Positions 54,161-62,657 of a stretch of 64,000 nt of DNA are shown here, one piece after another. Source of the stretch: Desertifilum tharense IPPAS B-1220. Lineage in GTDB: Bacteria; Cyanobacteriota; Cyanobacteriia; Cyanobacteriales; Desertifilaceae. The DNA lies in contig NZ_MJGC01000016.1 in NCBI RefSeq assembly GCF_001746915.1, positions 1-64,000 on the forward strand, given 5' to 3'. Under the pieces are notes generated by a model. That model ran no database searches. It was not told the DNA's origin and saw only the letters and a list, made by a program, of their open reading frames with translations. The position numbers and the translations under genes were made by a program. Every line of letters begins with the position of its first letter. The stretch's first letter is position 1.

Positions 54161-55927
54161 TCACTCGCCCAACTTGAGGAAAATATCCGCCGTTCGAGTG
54201 GTGGGTGTCGTTCCATAGCTGCTCATCGATAGCGATCGCAAATGGTCAAACAGGGGTTTTCCCGCCAGTTCTAGGAGTTTTAAAACGGGGATTTGTTTTT
54301 CTAGGATACTTTGACTGGCGACCCAATCGAGGTAAACATATCCATCATTGGGCGATCGCAAGGGCGAGATGGCTTCTAGAAATTCGCGATTTTCGCCTAA
54401 AGAACCCTCGCGTTCGGCTTGGAGGGCGCGATCCATTGCTTCAATGGAGGTTGTCAAGATTTCATAATCTTCCACGCGGGTGCGAACCCCTTGAACTTGA
54501 GCTTTGAGGATATTGCTTTCGTTGGCTTGGGAAACTGAGGTCAATTTTGTCCAAACGGTAATTTTTTGTTCGCCTAAATCGAACGATCCAATGCTGTAAC
54601 CCCGTTCTTTGGCGCGTTCGTCCAAGCGATTAATTAAATTATTCTCGGTTTCGGGCGTGCGTTGAGCGACAAAAATCCAATCGGGAGATTCGCGATCGCG
54701 GCGCGGTAATAAGCCCAAGGCATAATGATTTTGCACGGCGCTAAAAATATCGCTTTCGAGGTTGACACTCGCCCGCGCTTCTAAATCTTTTAGGGGTTGC
54801 TCGAACAATTGAGCTAAGACGGGATAACCTGTAACGCTCGATTGCACTTGCTGCCAGAATTGTTGTAGATTATCGCCCGCAATCCCTAAAGACACATCCT
54901 TTGGTAAGTAGTTAAGGATGGGTAAAGGTCTTGAAAGGGTGGGTTCGGTTGGGGTGAGGGTTTGTCCGGGCGCAGCCAGCAAGAGGGTTTGGGCGATCGC
55001 GCCTTGACGATTCGCTTCAAGGGCTACTGCTAAACTTTGGAAAACTGGATCGCTCAACGGTTCGGTTTTGGGTGCGTCTTCAGGGGGGGTGGATTTCCCA
55101 CGCTTGCGCGTTGGGGGTTGAGGGGCGCTTATCGGTTGCCAGAAGGCGCGAATTTGCGGCAGATTAAAGTGAATCAGTGCAATGGCGCGATCGCTCAATT
55201 GTTCCAACACCGTTTGATAGTCCCCAGAATTGCTGAGATTGAGTTCTGGGACTTGAACGTTATTAATAGCTGCTTTTAAAACTTGGGGGTCATTGGCAAA
55301 TAATACATAGTCTGAACCCACGACAGCGGTTGCAAAGGCGTTATTGAGGGTGGGTTGTTTGGTTTCTAACAACAACTCGCCGTCGCCGCTGGTGTAGATG
55401 AGTTTTACCCCTTTATAGGGTTCAAAGACTAAATCCGTTCCGGCGATCGCTTGTCTTTGCCAATATAAATCTAAAAGTTCGCGGGCGGCTTGGGGCTTAT
55501 TCGTGGTGGCGACAAGCAGGTATCCCGGCTGACGCCCATTACTCGGATCGCGATCGCGATCGAAGGTGGTGACAGCGAGGGTAATTTCATCGCCCAACCA
55601 AGGCGCAATATCGCGTTGGTAATCTAAGCCAGTATTCGCCAGCAGGGAAGATTTAATTTGATTGAGTTCGGATCGCGATCGCCCGCGCTGACTTGGCTTC
55701 ACTTCTAGCTGTCTTAAAGCCTCTAACTGGGTGGGATTGACCAATAACGAGCCAACAATCGGCGCTTGTCGAGGAATAAACACCGTCGTTGTCGGATAGG
55801 CGATCGCGCTTCCCCGCAAAACCGCCAGGGGACTGTGCGCGAGTATCCAATAAACGCCCCCAACACTAATCAGGAGCAGTACAAGGACACTGGCAGCAAG
55901 AATTTGGAAAAAGGAGCGACGCTTCAT
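54161..55927 (-). CDS. DUF3352 family protein with one membrane anchor
   Basis: 588 residues. One N-terminal transmembrane segment (FFQILAASVLVLLLISVGGVYW, split here only for description) then a long exported domain: TTVFIPRQAPIVGSLLVNP, DYQRDIAPWLGDEITLAV, DYVLFANDPQVLKAAINN and DGYVYLDW are typical DUF3352 blocks, as in cyanobacterial homologues. The family is restricted to cyanobacteria and related groups and has no established function. Normal length; start ATG 55927 agrees with the anchor. Confidence 0.85.
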   Translation of the reverse strand: MKRRSFFQILAASVLVLLLISVGGVYWILAHSPLAVLRGSAIAYPTTTVFIPRQAPIVGSLLVNPTQLEALRQLEVKPSQRGRSRSELNQIKSSLLANTGLDYQRDIAPWLGDEITLAVTTFDRDRDPSNGRQPGYLLVATTNKPQAARELLDLYWQRQAIAGTDLVFEPYKGVKLIYTSGDGELLLETKQPTLNNAFATAVVGSDYVLFANDPQVLKAAINNVQVPELNLSNSGDYQTVLEQLSDRAIALIHFNLPQIRAFWQPISAPQPPTRKRGKSTPPEDAPKTEPLSDPVFQSLAVALEANRQGAIAQTLLLAAPGQTLTPTEPTLSRPLPILNYLPKDVSLGIAGDNLQQFWQQVQSSVTGYPVLAQLFEQPLKDLEARASVNLESDIFSAVQNHYALGLLPRRDRESPDWIFVAQRTPETENNLINRLDERAKERGYSIGSFDLGEQKITVWTKLTSVSQANESNILKAQVQGVRTRVEDYEILTTSIEAMDRALQAEREGSLGENREFLEAISPLRSPNDGYVYLDWVASQSILEKQIPVLKLLELAGKPLFDHLRSLSMSSYGTTPTTRTADIFLKLGE

Positions 55928-56038
55928 TTATAGAAACTGAGACACCAAAGTCTATTATTTCAACAATTGTCTCCAATCGGCTTTTCTCATCCCTTGCAGA
56001 ATGCCGAAGCCTGGGTGAAATCGCTTTCCCCAAACGAT

Positions 56039-56069
56039 CTTTAACGATAATATTACGTTCCTTTAATAC
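56039..56069 (+). promoter_or_regulatory. Possible Pho box upstream of the PhoX-like gene
   Basis: TTTAACGA (56040), TATTACGT (56051) and TTTAATAC (56062) lie at 11-base steps. SphR/PhoB Pho boxes are direct 8-bp repeats of the YTTAAYYW kind at 11-bp spacing. The first and third units fit six to seven of eight positions, the middle one poorly. Position is about 180 bases before the start codon. Confidence 0.35.
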
Positions 56070-56250
56070 TCAAACGGTAAAGTTCTAAGGTTTGTAGACC
56101 CAATTTTACTGGCTTCAAGGCTTGACTTCCCCGCTCTATTCATCTGGTGCTACCTGAGAAACCTCACTCGAAAAAGCCTTTTAAAACCCCTAACCCGCCA
56201 AGGTGAAGTCAAGCCCGCAGCCGCACACCTTGGAAAGAAGAGAATATATC

Positions 56251-58287
56251 GTGAGCAATCAACCCAAGCGTCCTCTCCCTGGCGGCGATGAACCCGTCTG
56301 TAATTTCTCTAACAATCCTCTATTTGCCGATATTCTGAACAGTCGCTTGCAGCGGCGTCAGGTCTTGAGGGGGGGAATTGCAGCCGCAGTCGCCACCCTC
56401 TTTAGTCGCGATCGCGTCACTCAGATGCTCGCTTCCCCCGCCGCCGCCGCCAACAGCCCCCTATTGGGTTTTAACCCCATCCCCGTTAGCGAAGCCGATA
56501 CCATCGTTGTTCCTGAAGGTTACAGCGCCCAAGTCCTCATCCCTTGGGGCGAACCGATTACGGGAAGTTATCCTAGCTATCGCTTAGACAATAGCGGGGC
56601 CGAACAGGGAATGCAAATCGGTCAGCACCACGACGGGATGCACTTTTTCCCGATTGAAGGTCAATCGCCCGATCGCGGTAGTTCTACAGAAGGTCTGTTA
56701 GTCGTCAATCATGAATATGTAGAACCGCGCTATCTGCACGCCGCCGCAGTCGGTCAAGCGTTAGATTCTGATGGACTTCCACTCAAAAGCGATGGGAAAC
56801 GGGACGCCGATCAAGTCCTTAAAGAAATGAACGGACATGGGGTGAGTATCGTTCGCATCGCCAACCAAAATGGGCGTTGGAGTATCGTGCGCGATGCTCG
56901 CAACCGCCGAATTACTGCCTTAACCCCAATGGAACTTCAAGGCCCGGTTCGGGGTTCAGATTGGGTGAAAACCAAATATAGCCCCGATGGTACCCGCACG
57001 CGGGGAACGATCAACAACTGCGCGCATGGGGTAACGCCTTGGAATACCTACCTCACCGCCGAGGAAAACTGGGCGGGTTATTTCCGCAATGGCGATCGCG
57101 ACGATCAAAAAAGTAACCTCCCTCGCGAACATAGCCGCTATGGGGTGAGTACGGGGACTTCCCGTTACGGCTGGGATCTCGCCGATAATGGCGCAGACGA
57201 ATACATTCGCTTTGATGCGTCCACAAAAGCCGCTAGCCCCACCCAAGATTACCGCAACGAACCCAACGCCTTTGGCTGGATCGTTGAAATTGACCCCTTT
57301 AACCCCAATAGCGTCCCCCAAAAGCGCACCGCCTTGGGTCGTTTCGCCCACGAAGGCGTCATTTTCCAACCCCCCGTTGAAGGTCGTCCCATTGTCTGCT
57401 ACTCCGGGGATGATGCGCGGTTTGAGTATGTCTATAAGTATGTTTCCGCCCAACCCTACTCGCGAGCAACCGCCGGGGGTCACTTATTGGACAATGGCAC
57501 GCTGTACGTAGCGCGGTTCAAAGAGGATGGAACGGGCGAATGGCTGCCGTTAGTGTTCGGTCGGAACGGGTTGACGCCGGAAAACGGCTTCCGCAGTCAA
57601 GCCGATGTGTTGGTGAATACGCGCAGCGCGGCTGATTTTGTGGGCGCAACCAAGATGGATCGACCGGAATGGGGCGCGGTTGATAGCAGTACGGGAACGG
57701 TTTACTTCACCTTAACCAACAATACGCGACGCACCGCAGAACAAACGGATGCAGCTAACCCCCGTCCTAGCAATCAATGGGGCCATATTATTCGCTGGAA
57801 TGAAATGGGCGATCCTACCGCGCAGACTTTCCAGTGGGAGTTGTTTGTGCTGGCCGGTTCGGAGTCCGATAGCCGCAAACTGAATGGTAAGAATCTCAGC
57901 GCAGATAATATTTTTGCGTGTCCTGATGGGTTGTGGTGCGATGCTGGCGGTCGCCTGTGGATTCAAACCGATATTAGCGAAAGCGAAATGAATAAGGGAG
58001 ATTATGCCCAGTTTGGCAATAACCAAATGTTGGTGGCTGACCCCAAAACGGGAGAAATTCGTCGCTTTTTAACCGGGCCTATCGGTCAAGAGATTACTGG
58101 GGTTGTTTCAACGCCGGATCGACGTACCTTGTTTATTAACGTGCAGCATCCCGGTGCAACTGTAACCGAACAGGACTTTGCGGCGGGTCGGTTGAATTCT
58201 CGCTGGCCGGATCAAAATCAGCAAATCTACCCTCGATCCGCCACGGTGGTAATTACCAAAAATGATGGCGGCGTTATTGGTTCTTAA
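56251..58287 (+). CDS. PhoX-like Tat-exported phosphatase (DUF839)
   Basis: 678 residues from GTG 56251 (VSNQPKRPLPGG), preceded by GAAGAG; GTG 56203 adds 16 residues. A twin-arginine motif RRQVLRGG with a following hydrophobic stretch (AAAVATLFS) and an Ala-rich cleavage area is near residue 35. The body is DUF839/PhoX: GLLVVNHEYVEPRYLH, NNCAHGVTPWNTYLTAEEN, EIDPFNPNS, RFAHEGV and DARFEYVYKYVS, which carry ligands of the iron-calcium site. PhoX releases phosphate from phosphomonoesters in the periplasm. Regulation by phosphate is suggested by the possible Pho box upstream. Confidence 0.9.
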   Translation: MSNQPKRPLPGGDEPVCNFSNNPLFADILNSRLQRRQVLRGGIAAAVATLFSRDRVTQMLASPAAAANSPLLGFNPIPVSEADTIVVPEGYSAQVLIPWGEPITGSYPSYRLDNSGAEQGMQIGQHHDGMHFFPIEGQSPDRGSSTEGLLVVNHEYVEPRYLHAAAVGQALDSDGLPLKSDGKRDADQVLKEMNGHGVSIVRIANQNGRWSIVRDARNRRITALTPMELQGPVRGSDWVKTKYSPDGTRTRGTINNCAHGVTPWNTYLTAEENWAGYFRNGDRDDQKSNLPREHSRYGVSTGTSRYGWDLADNGADEYIRFDASTKAASPTQDYRNEPNAFGWIVEIDPFNPNSVPQKRTALGRFAHEGVIFQPPVEGRPIVCYSGDDARFEYVYKYVSAQPYSRATAGGHLLDNGTLYVARFKEDGTGEWLPLVFGRNGLTPENGFRSQADVLVNTRSAADFVGATKMDRPEWGAVDSSTGTVYFTLTNNTRRTAEQTDAANPRPSNQWGHIIRWNEMGDPTAQTFQWELFVLAGSESDSRKLNGKNLSADNIFACPDGLWCDAGGRLWIQTDISESEMNKGDYAQFGNNQMLVADPKTGEIRRFLTGPIGQEITGVVSTPDRRTLFINVQHPGATVTEQDFAAGRLNSRWPDQNQQIYPRSATVVITKNDGGVIGS

Positions 58288-58307
58288 GGTTTAAATCGGT
58301 GCAATTC

Positions 58308-58339
58308 AGCGATTCTCTGGAGGGGGAATCGCTTTTTTC
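58308..58339 (+). terminator. Terminator of the PhoX-like gene
   Basis: AGCGATTC (58308-58315) pairs with GAATCGCT (58326-58333), then TTTTTT. Confidence 0.85.
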
Positions 58340-58416
58340 TTGAGTATCAATAGATTTGAACCCCAGAACCCAGTACGATAGACAATGGACAGATTGATCG
58401 ATCGCTTAACAAACCC

Positions 58417-59526
58417 ATGACGACGGATAGCGGACAAGTAACGAAACGACGTGCTGTTTTTCCTTTCACGGCGATCGTCGGTCAGGAAGAGATGAAACTG
58501 GCACTCCTGTTGAATGTGATTGACCCCAAGGTGGGTGGGGTAATGATTATGGGCGATCGCGGAACGGGAAAATCCACCACGATCCGCGCCTTAGCCGACT
58601 TATTACCGGAAATTGAGGTGGTCGCTGATGACCCGTTCAATAGCCATCCTAGCGATATTGAGTTGATGAGCGATGAGGTCAAAGAACGCCTCACCCAACA
58701 ACAGGAAATTCCGGTAGCGCGCAAAAAAGTTCTGATGGTCGATCTGCCTCTGGGGGCAACGGAAGACCGGGTTTGCGGCACGATTGATATTGAAAAAGCT
58801 TTATCGGAAGGGGTAAAGGCGTTTGAACCGGGCTTGTTAGCCAAAGCCAATCGCGGGATTCTGTACGTGGATGAGGTGAACTTGCTGGACGATCACTTGG
58901 TTGACGTTCTCCTCGACTCCGCCGCCAGCGGTTGGAATACCGTAGAACGGGAAGGGATTTCCATTCGTCACCCGGCCAGATTTGTCTTAGTCGGTTCGGG
59001 AAACCCAGAAGAAGGCGAACTCCGGCCCCAGTTACTCGACCGTTTTGGGATGCACGCTGAGATTCATACGGTTAAAGATCCGGTGCTGCGGGTGCAAATT
59101 GTGGAACAGCGTTCGGCGTTTGACCAAAATCCCCAGGAATTTTTAGCCCAACACCAAGCCGATCAAGAGGCGTTGCAAACTAAACTGGTGACAGCCCAGG
59201 AACTTTTACCTTCGGTGCAAATTGATTACGATTTGCGGGTGCAAATTTCCCAAGTTTGTTCGGAATTAGATGTTGATGGCTTGCGGGGAGATTTAGTCAC
59301 CAACCGCGCAGCTAAAGCGCTAGCGGCGTTTGAAGGTCGCACGGAAGCCACCGTAGACGATATTTCTCGCGTCGTTACTCTCTGCTTGCGCCACCGTTTG
59401 CGTAAAGATCCCCTAGAGTCAATTGATTCGGGATCGAAGGTGCAAAAAGTCTTCTGTCGCGTCTTTGGAATTGCAGAACCCGAAGAACTCGGATCGGTTA
59501 ATGGTCGTCCGGCGGGCGTTCGTTAA
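58417..59526 (+). CDS. chlI: Magnesium chelatase ATPase subunit I
   Basis: 369 residues. AAA+ motifs: Walker [14 protein letters not shown] (about 46-58), Walker [13 protein letters not shown], sensor 1 [23 protein letters not shown] and sensor 2 [17 protein letters not shown], plus the DPFNSHPSD insertion special to ChlI/BchI. With ChlD and ChlH it inserts Mg2+ into protoporphyrin IX, the first committed step of chlorophyll synthesis. No other chl gene is adjacent. It ends 70 bases before the ruvC start. Confidence 0.95.
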   Translation: MTTDSGQVTKRRAVFPFTAIVGQEEMKLALLLNVIDPKVGGVMIMGDRGTGKSTTIRALADLLPEIEVVADDPFNSHPSDIELMSDEVKERLTQQQEIPVARKKVLMVDLPLGATEDRVCGTIDIEKALSEGVKAFEPGLLAKANRGILYVDEVNLLDDHLVDVLLDSAASGWNTVEREGISIRHPARFVLVGSGNPEEGELRPQLLDRFGMHAEIHTVKDPVLRVQIVEQRSAFDQNPQEFLAQHQADQEALQTKLVTAQELLPSVQIDYDLRVQISQVCSELDVDGLRGDLVTNRAAKALAAFEGRTEATVDDISRVVTLCLRHRLRKDPLESIDSGSKVQKVFCRVFGIAEPEELGSVNGRPAGVR

Positions 59527-59596
59527 AATTTCCTCTATAACAAGCTCATTTCAATCTATTGCGGTGCGGGCGTTTTGCCCGCTAACTCCAGATCTC

Positions 59597-60133
59597 GTGA
59601 ATTCAGTTATTTCTCAAGCCAGTCCTGAGTCTAAGCCGTTGGGAATTAAAAAGCGAATTCTGGGTTTAGATCCAGGGTTGGCGTCTTTGGGTTTTGGGAT
59701 TATTGATTGCGAGGCGGATGAGAACAAGGAAGCTCAATCCCTGACAACGATTGACTTTGGGGTGATTAAGACGCCAGCCTCCGATAAAATGGGCGATCGC
59801 CTTTGTACCATCTACGACGATCTGCATCAACTCATCCAACATTGGCAACCCGATTTAGCCTCAGTCGAAAAGCTCTTTTTCTATCGTATGGGCAATACCA
59901 TTGCAGTCGCTCAAGCTAGAGGCGTCCTCACATTAGTTCTAGCCCAGGCGAAATTAGATTTTTGCGAATTCACCCCAGCACAGGTCAAACAAACCCTTAC
60001 AGGCTACGGGAACGCCGATAAGGGACAAGTTCAAGAGGCTGTCACCCGCGAGTTAGCCCTAGATTATCTCCCCAAACCCGATGACGCTGCCGATGGTTTG
60101 GCTCTGGCATTAACCGCTTGGCTGGTCTTATGA
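59597..60133 (+). CDS. ruvC: Holliday junction resolvase RuvC
   Basis: 178 residues from GTG 59597. Catalytic acidic residues: Asp in [14 protein letters not shown], Glu in [11 protein letters not shown], and the [11 protein letters not shown] pair near the C-terminus. RuvC cuts four-way junctions in the RuvABC complex. The frame stays open far back into chlI in another phase, which is not coding. It overlaps the alkyltransferase-like gene by four bases (ATGA), a DNA-repair pair. Confidence 0.92.
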   Translation: MNSVISQASPESKPLGIKKRILGLDPGLASLGFGIIDCEADENKEAQSLTTIDFGVIKTPASDKMGDRLCTIYDDLHQLIQHWQPDLASVEKLFFYRMGNTIAVAQARGVLTLVLAQAKLDFCEFTPAQVKQTLTGYGNADKGQVQEAVTRELALDYLPKPDDAADGLALALTAWLVL

Positions 60134-60462
60134 CGGTTTACGATGATATTTACGAGATTGTCCGCCAAATTCCTAGAGGGAAGGTGGCAACCTATGGACA
60201 AATTGCCGATTTAGCGCAACTGTATGGTAAGGCGCGGTTGGTAGGATATGCCCTTTATCGCGTCGATCCAAAATCCGATATTCCTTGGCATCGGGTGGTA
60301 AATGCCAAAGGGGAAATTTCCCATTCCAGCTTGCGCTATGGGACAGATTATCTCCAAAAAGCTTTATTAGAAGAGGAAGGGGTTGAGTTTAGTCCAGAGG
60401 AGAAAATTAATCTCCGCCAATACTTGTGGCAAGCCCCTCGCCAAGCTGAAGATACTCATTAA
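60130..60462 (+). CDS. Alkyltransferase-like protein (ATL; MGMT family without reactive Cys)
   Basis: 110 residues from ATG 60130. MGMT fold: [24 protein letters not shown], and in place of the PCHRV active site [13 protein letters not shown]. Trp instead of the alkyl-accepting Cys is the mark of ATLs (Atl1/eAtl), which bind O6-alkylguanine and flag it for nucleotide excision repair. It is coupled to ruvC. Its last four bases overlap the stop of the convergent S41 protease gene. Confidence 0.92.
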   Translation: MTVYDDIYEIVRQIPRGKVATYGQIADLAQLYGKARLVGYALYRVDPKSDIPWHRVVNAKGEISHSSLRYGTDYLQKALLEEEGVEFSPEEKINLRQYLWQAPRQAEDTH

Positions 60463-61748
60463 GATTGCTGAATTTCCTGGAGGAGAACCTGAAGGGCGGT
60501 TTCCTTTTGGGGGTCTGCGCCTTGGGCGTAGGGGAGGGAGAAGGGAACCTCTATGTCTGGGGTAACGCCCACGCCTTCTAAGCGGGTATCGCCATCGACG
60601 TAGACATCGGCGACGGCGAGGTATAGTAAGCTACCATCGGACATGAGGAAGGGACGCCCAGCGACGACAGCCCCGGCGGTTTTGGTTCCCACGACTGGGC
60701 CAATGTTGTAGGCTTGGAAACCATAGGCGAGGACTTCTTTAGCGCTGCGGCTGCCTTCGTTGACAATCATTACAACAGGTTTTTCCCAGGTAGAAACGTT
60801 GGTGTAGCGTTTGCCGTCTCGCGTGATGTTGGTGAGGCTGGGGCCGCGTCCGGTGTAGATGTTGAGGACGGTGGTTGGCGATCCGCCCCATCCGTCTCTG
60901 AGGTCTAAAATGAGGCCATCGGCTTGTCTGAGACGACCGTAGAGGAGTTCTTCTTCGAGTTTTTGTTGATACTGGGCATTCGCGTAAGACCACATATGGA
61001 TGTAGCCTAGTTTTTTGCCTTGGCGTTCGAGAATTTGGATGCTGGCATTTTGAGCATCGAGGAACTGGGTGGAGGCGTCAAAGCGTTTGGGGATGACGCG
61101 GATCTCTTGTTGGGAATTGGGCGATCGCTCTATTCTAATATTCACAGCTTCCCCTACTTGCCCCTCAAAGGAGTGTAAGGGATGGAAGGGGCGTCCATCA
61201 ACGTTGAGAATGCGATCGCCAATTTGTAGGCCTGCTGTCGCGGCGGGGCTGCCTTCCACTAAACTGCTAATAAAGGTTTTTCCGCCTTGGTCTTGGGTGA
61301 AGATGCCAATTCCGGGATATTCAATTTTGCCATTGGGAAAGTATTGTTTGAGGTTTTCCTGTAATTCGGGGAGACGCGGCGCAAAGATAGCCCAAATTTG
61401 ATAGTAGGCGGGGTTATCGGGGGTGTAATAGTAGGTGTGGGAAGTTTGCAGTTCAGCTAGCATTTGGTTGACAATGCGGCTGGTTTCTTCGGGAGACTTG
61501 GCTTGCTGGACTTGGGGGCGGTATTGTTCTTTTAGGGCAGACCAGTCTTTACCCTTAAACTGAGGATCGTAGAAGCGATCGCGCACGGTTTCCCAAATTC
61601 GATCGAAATGCTGTACCTGTAAGGGTTGCGTCGCTGATAAACTGGGGGAAATCAACCAAAACAAGAAGACAGCCGATACACTGAGGAAAAAGGCGATCGC
61701 AGTCTGACGCATCTGTATCAGTTTTTTTGTACTCATCCCCATATTCAC
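60459..61748 (-). CDS. S41 family C-terminal processing-type protease with PDZ domain
   Basis: 429 residues. Signal/anchor (IAFFLSVSAVFLFWLIS, about 16-32), a helical region with FDRIWETVRDRFYDP, a PDZ domain (GIGIFTQDQGGKTFISSLVEGSPAATAGLQIGDRIL, given in outline) and the protease: LILDLRDGWGG, VVMIVNEGSRSAKEVLAYG with the Ser-Lys pair, and AGAVVAGRPF. Related to CtpA-C, but shorter and divergent from CtpA that matures PSII D1, so substrate is unknown. Start could also be ATG at 61742 or 61736. Confidence 0.88.
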   Translation of the reverse strand: MNMGMSTKKLIQMRQTAIAFFLSVSAVFLFWLISPSLSATQPLQVQHFDRIWETVRDRFYDPQFKGKDWSALKEQYRPQVQQAKSPEETSRIVNQMLAELQTSHTYYYTPDNPAYYQIWAIFAPRLPELQENLKQYFPNGKIEYPGIGIFTQDQGGKTFISSLVEGSPAATAGLQIGDRILNVDGRPFHPLHSFEGQVGEAVNIRIERSPNSQQEIRVIPKRFDASTQFLDAQNASIQILERQGKKLGYIHMWSYANAQYQQKLEEELLYGRLRQADGLILDLRDGWGGSPTTVLNIYTGRGPSLTNITRDGKRYTNVSTWEKPVVMIVNEGSRSAKEVLAYGFQAYNIGPVVGTKTAGAVVAGRPFLMSDGSLLYLAVADVYVDGDTRLEGVGVTPDIEVPFSLPYAQGADPQKETALQVLLQEIQQS

Positions 61749-62004
61749 CTTGAAGCTTGCTTTCCTATGGTAGTGAATGCTGACCGGAATGGGGCGAGTT
61801 TAACCGGAAAATTGGGCTTGGATGTAATTCCTCTCCCTTGAACTGACAGTTTTCTCTCCATAAAACTCTATATTTTTTACATTTCTTTGTCAGAAATGCA
61901 AGAAAAGTTTATTTGCGTTGCTATCAGTTAAAAAAATATTGCATTCCCTTCAGAAAAATCCCAAAGTTCGCTACAACAAAGAAGTAGGGAAGAGGCAATT
62001 ATAT

Positions 62005-62514
62005 ATGGCTGCTATCGTCAGCAAAAACAATAACCCCCTCCAGTGGTCTACCTTAATTCTATGTGCCATTGGATTTTGGATCAGTGGCAGCCTGGTTTTG
62101 GATCTGATTATTATGCCAGGTCTGTATAGTGCGGGAATGATGAATCAACCGGGATTTGCTTCAGCCGGTTTCTCGATATTTTGGGCGTTCAACCGCCTGG
62201 AATTACTCTGTGCTTCGGTTGCTTTAACGGGAATTCTCGTCCTCAACCAGGCGCAAACCGAGACGATGAGACCTCCCCGTTTAGCGATGATTTTAGGGTT
62301 GATTTTATTGGGGATTGCGTTAATCGATACTTACGGTTTAACGCCACAGATGAGTGCTTTGGGATTAAACCTCAACCTCTTTGAACCGACGGCTGAAATT
62401 CCCAGCGAGATGATTCAGATGCAAAGTGGTTATTGGGCGTTAGAATTCATGAAAATAGCAACTTGCGGTGCAATTCTCAAGCTTTGCTATGGCGATCGCG
62501 GATCGGCTCAATAA
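62005..62514 (+). CDS. Integral membrane protein, four to five spans (DUF4149-like?)
   Basis: 169 residues from ATG 62005; the longer frame to 61918 begins with TTG and lacks hydrophobic character. Hydrophobic segments include TLILCAIGFWISGSLVLDL, FWAFNRLELLCASVALTG, LAMILGLILLGIALI and ALEFMKIATCGAILKL, with the IMPGLYSAGMM loop. A DUF4149-type relation is possible by layout only. A rho-independent terminator follows. Confidence 0.65.
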   Translation: MAAIVSKNNNPLQWSTLILCAIGFWISGSLVLDLIIMPGLYSAGMMNQPGFASAGFSIFWAFNRLELLCASVALTGILVLNQAQTETMRPPRLAMILGLILLGIALIDTYGLTPQMSALGLNLNLFEPTAEIPSEMIQMQSGYWALEFMKIATCGAILKLCYGDRGSAQ

Positions 62515-62568
62515 TAACTCTGTTAAGCTTGACAAGATAGAGCGTTCGCTCCAATATCTCTCATGAAG

Positions 62569-62600
62569 TCCCTACTTTACTCGGTAGGGATTTTTATTTT
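62569..62600 (+). terminator. Rho-independent terminator
   Basis: TCCCTAC (62569-62575) pairs with GTAGGGA (62584-62590), followed by TTTTTATTTT. It ends the preceding plus-strand membrane protein gene. Confidence 0.85.
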
Positions 62601-62657
62601 ACCGCTAATTTGACTTGCATTTTTCCGAGAAAAGAGATACAGTAGAAATACTGATTT

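Noticed and set aside
59423..59596. N-terminal extension of RuvC into chlI
   Set aside because: RuvC homologues start near the ILGLDPG strand, and the region is coding for ChlI in another frame.
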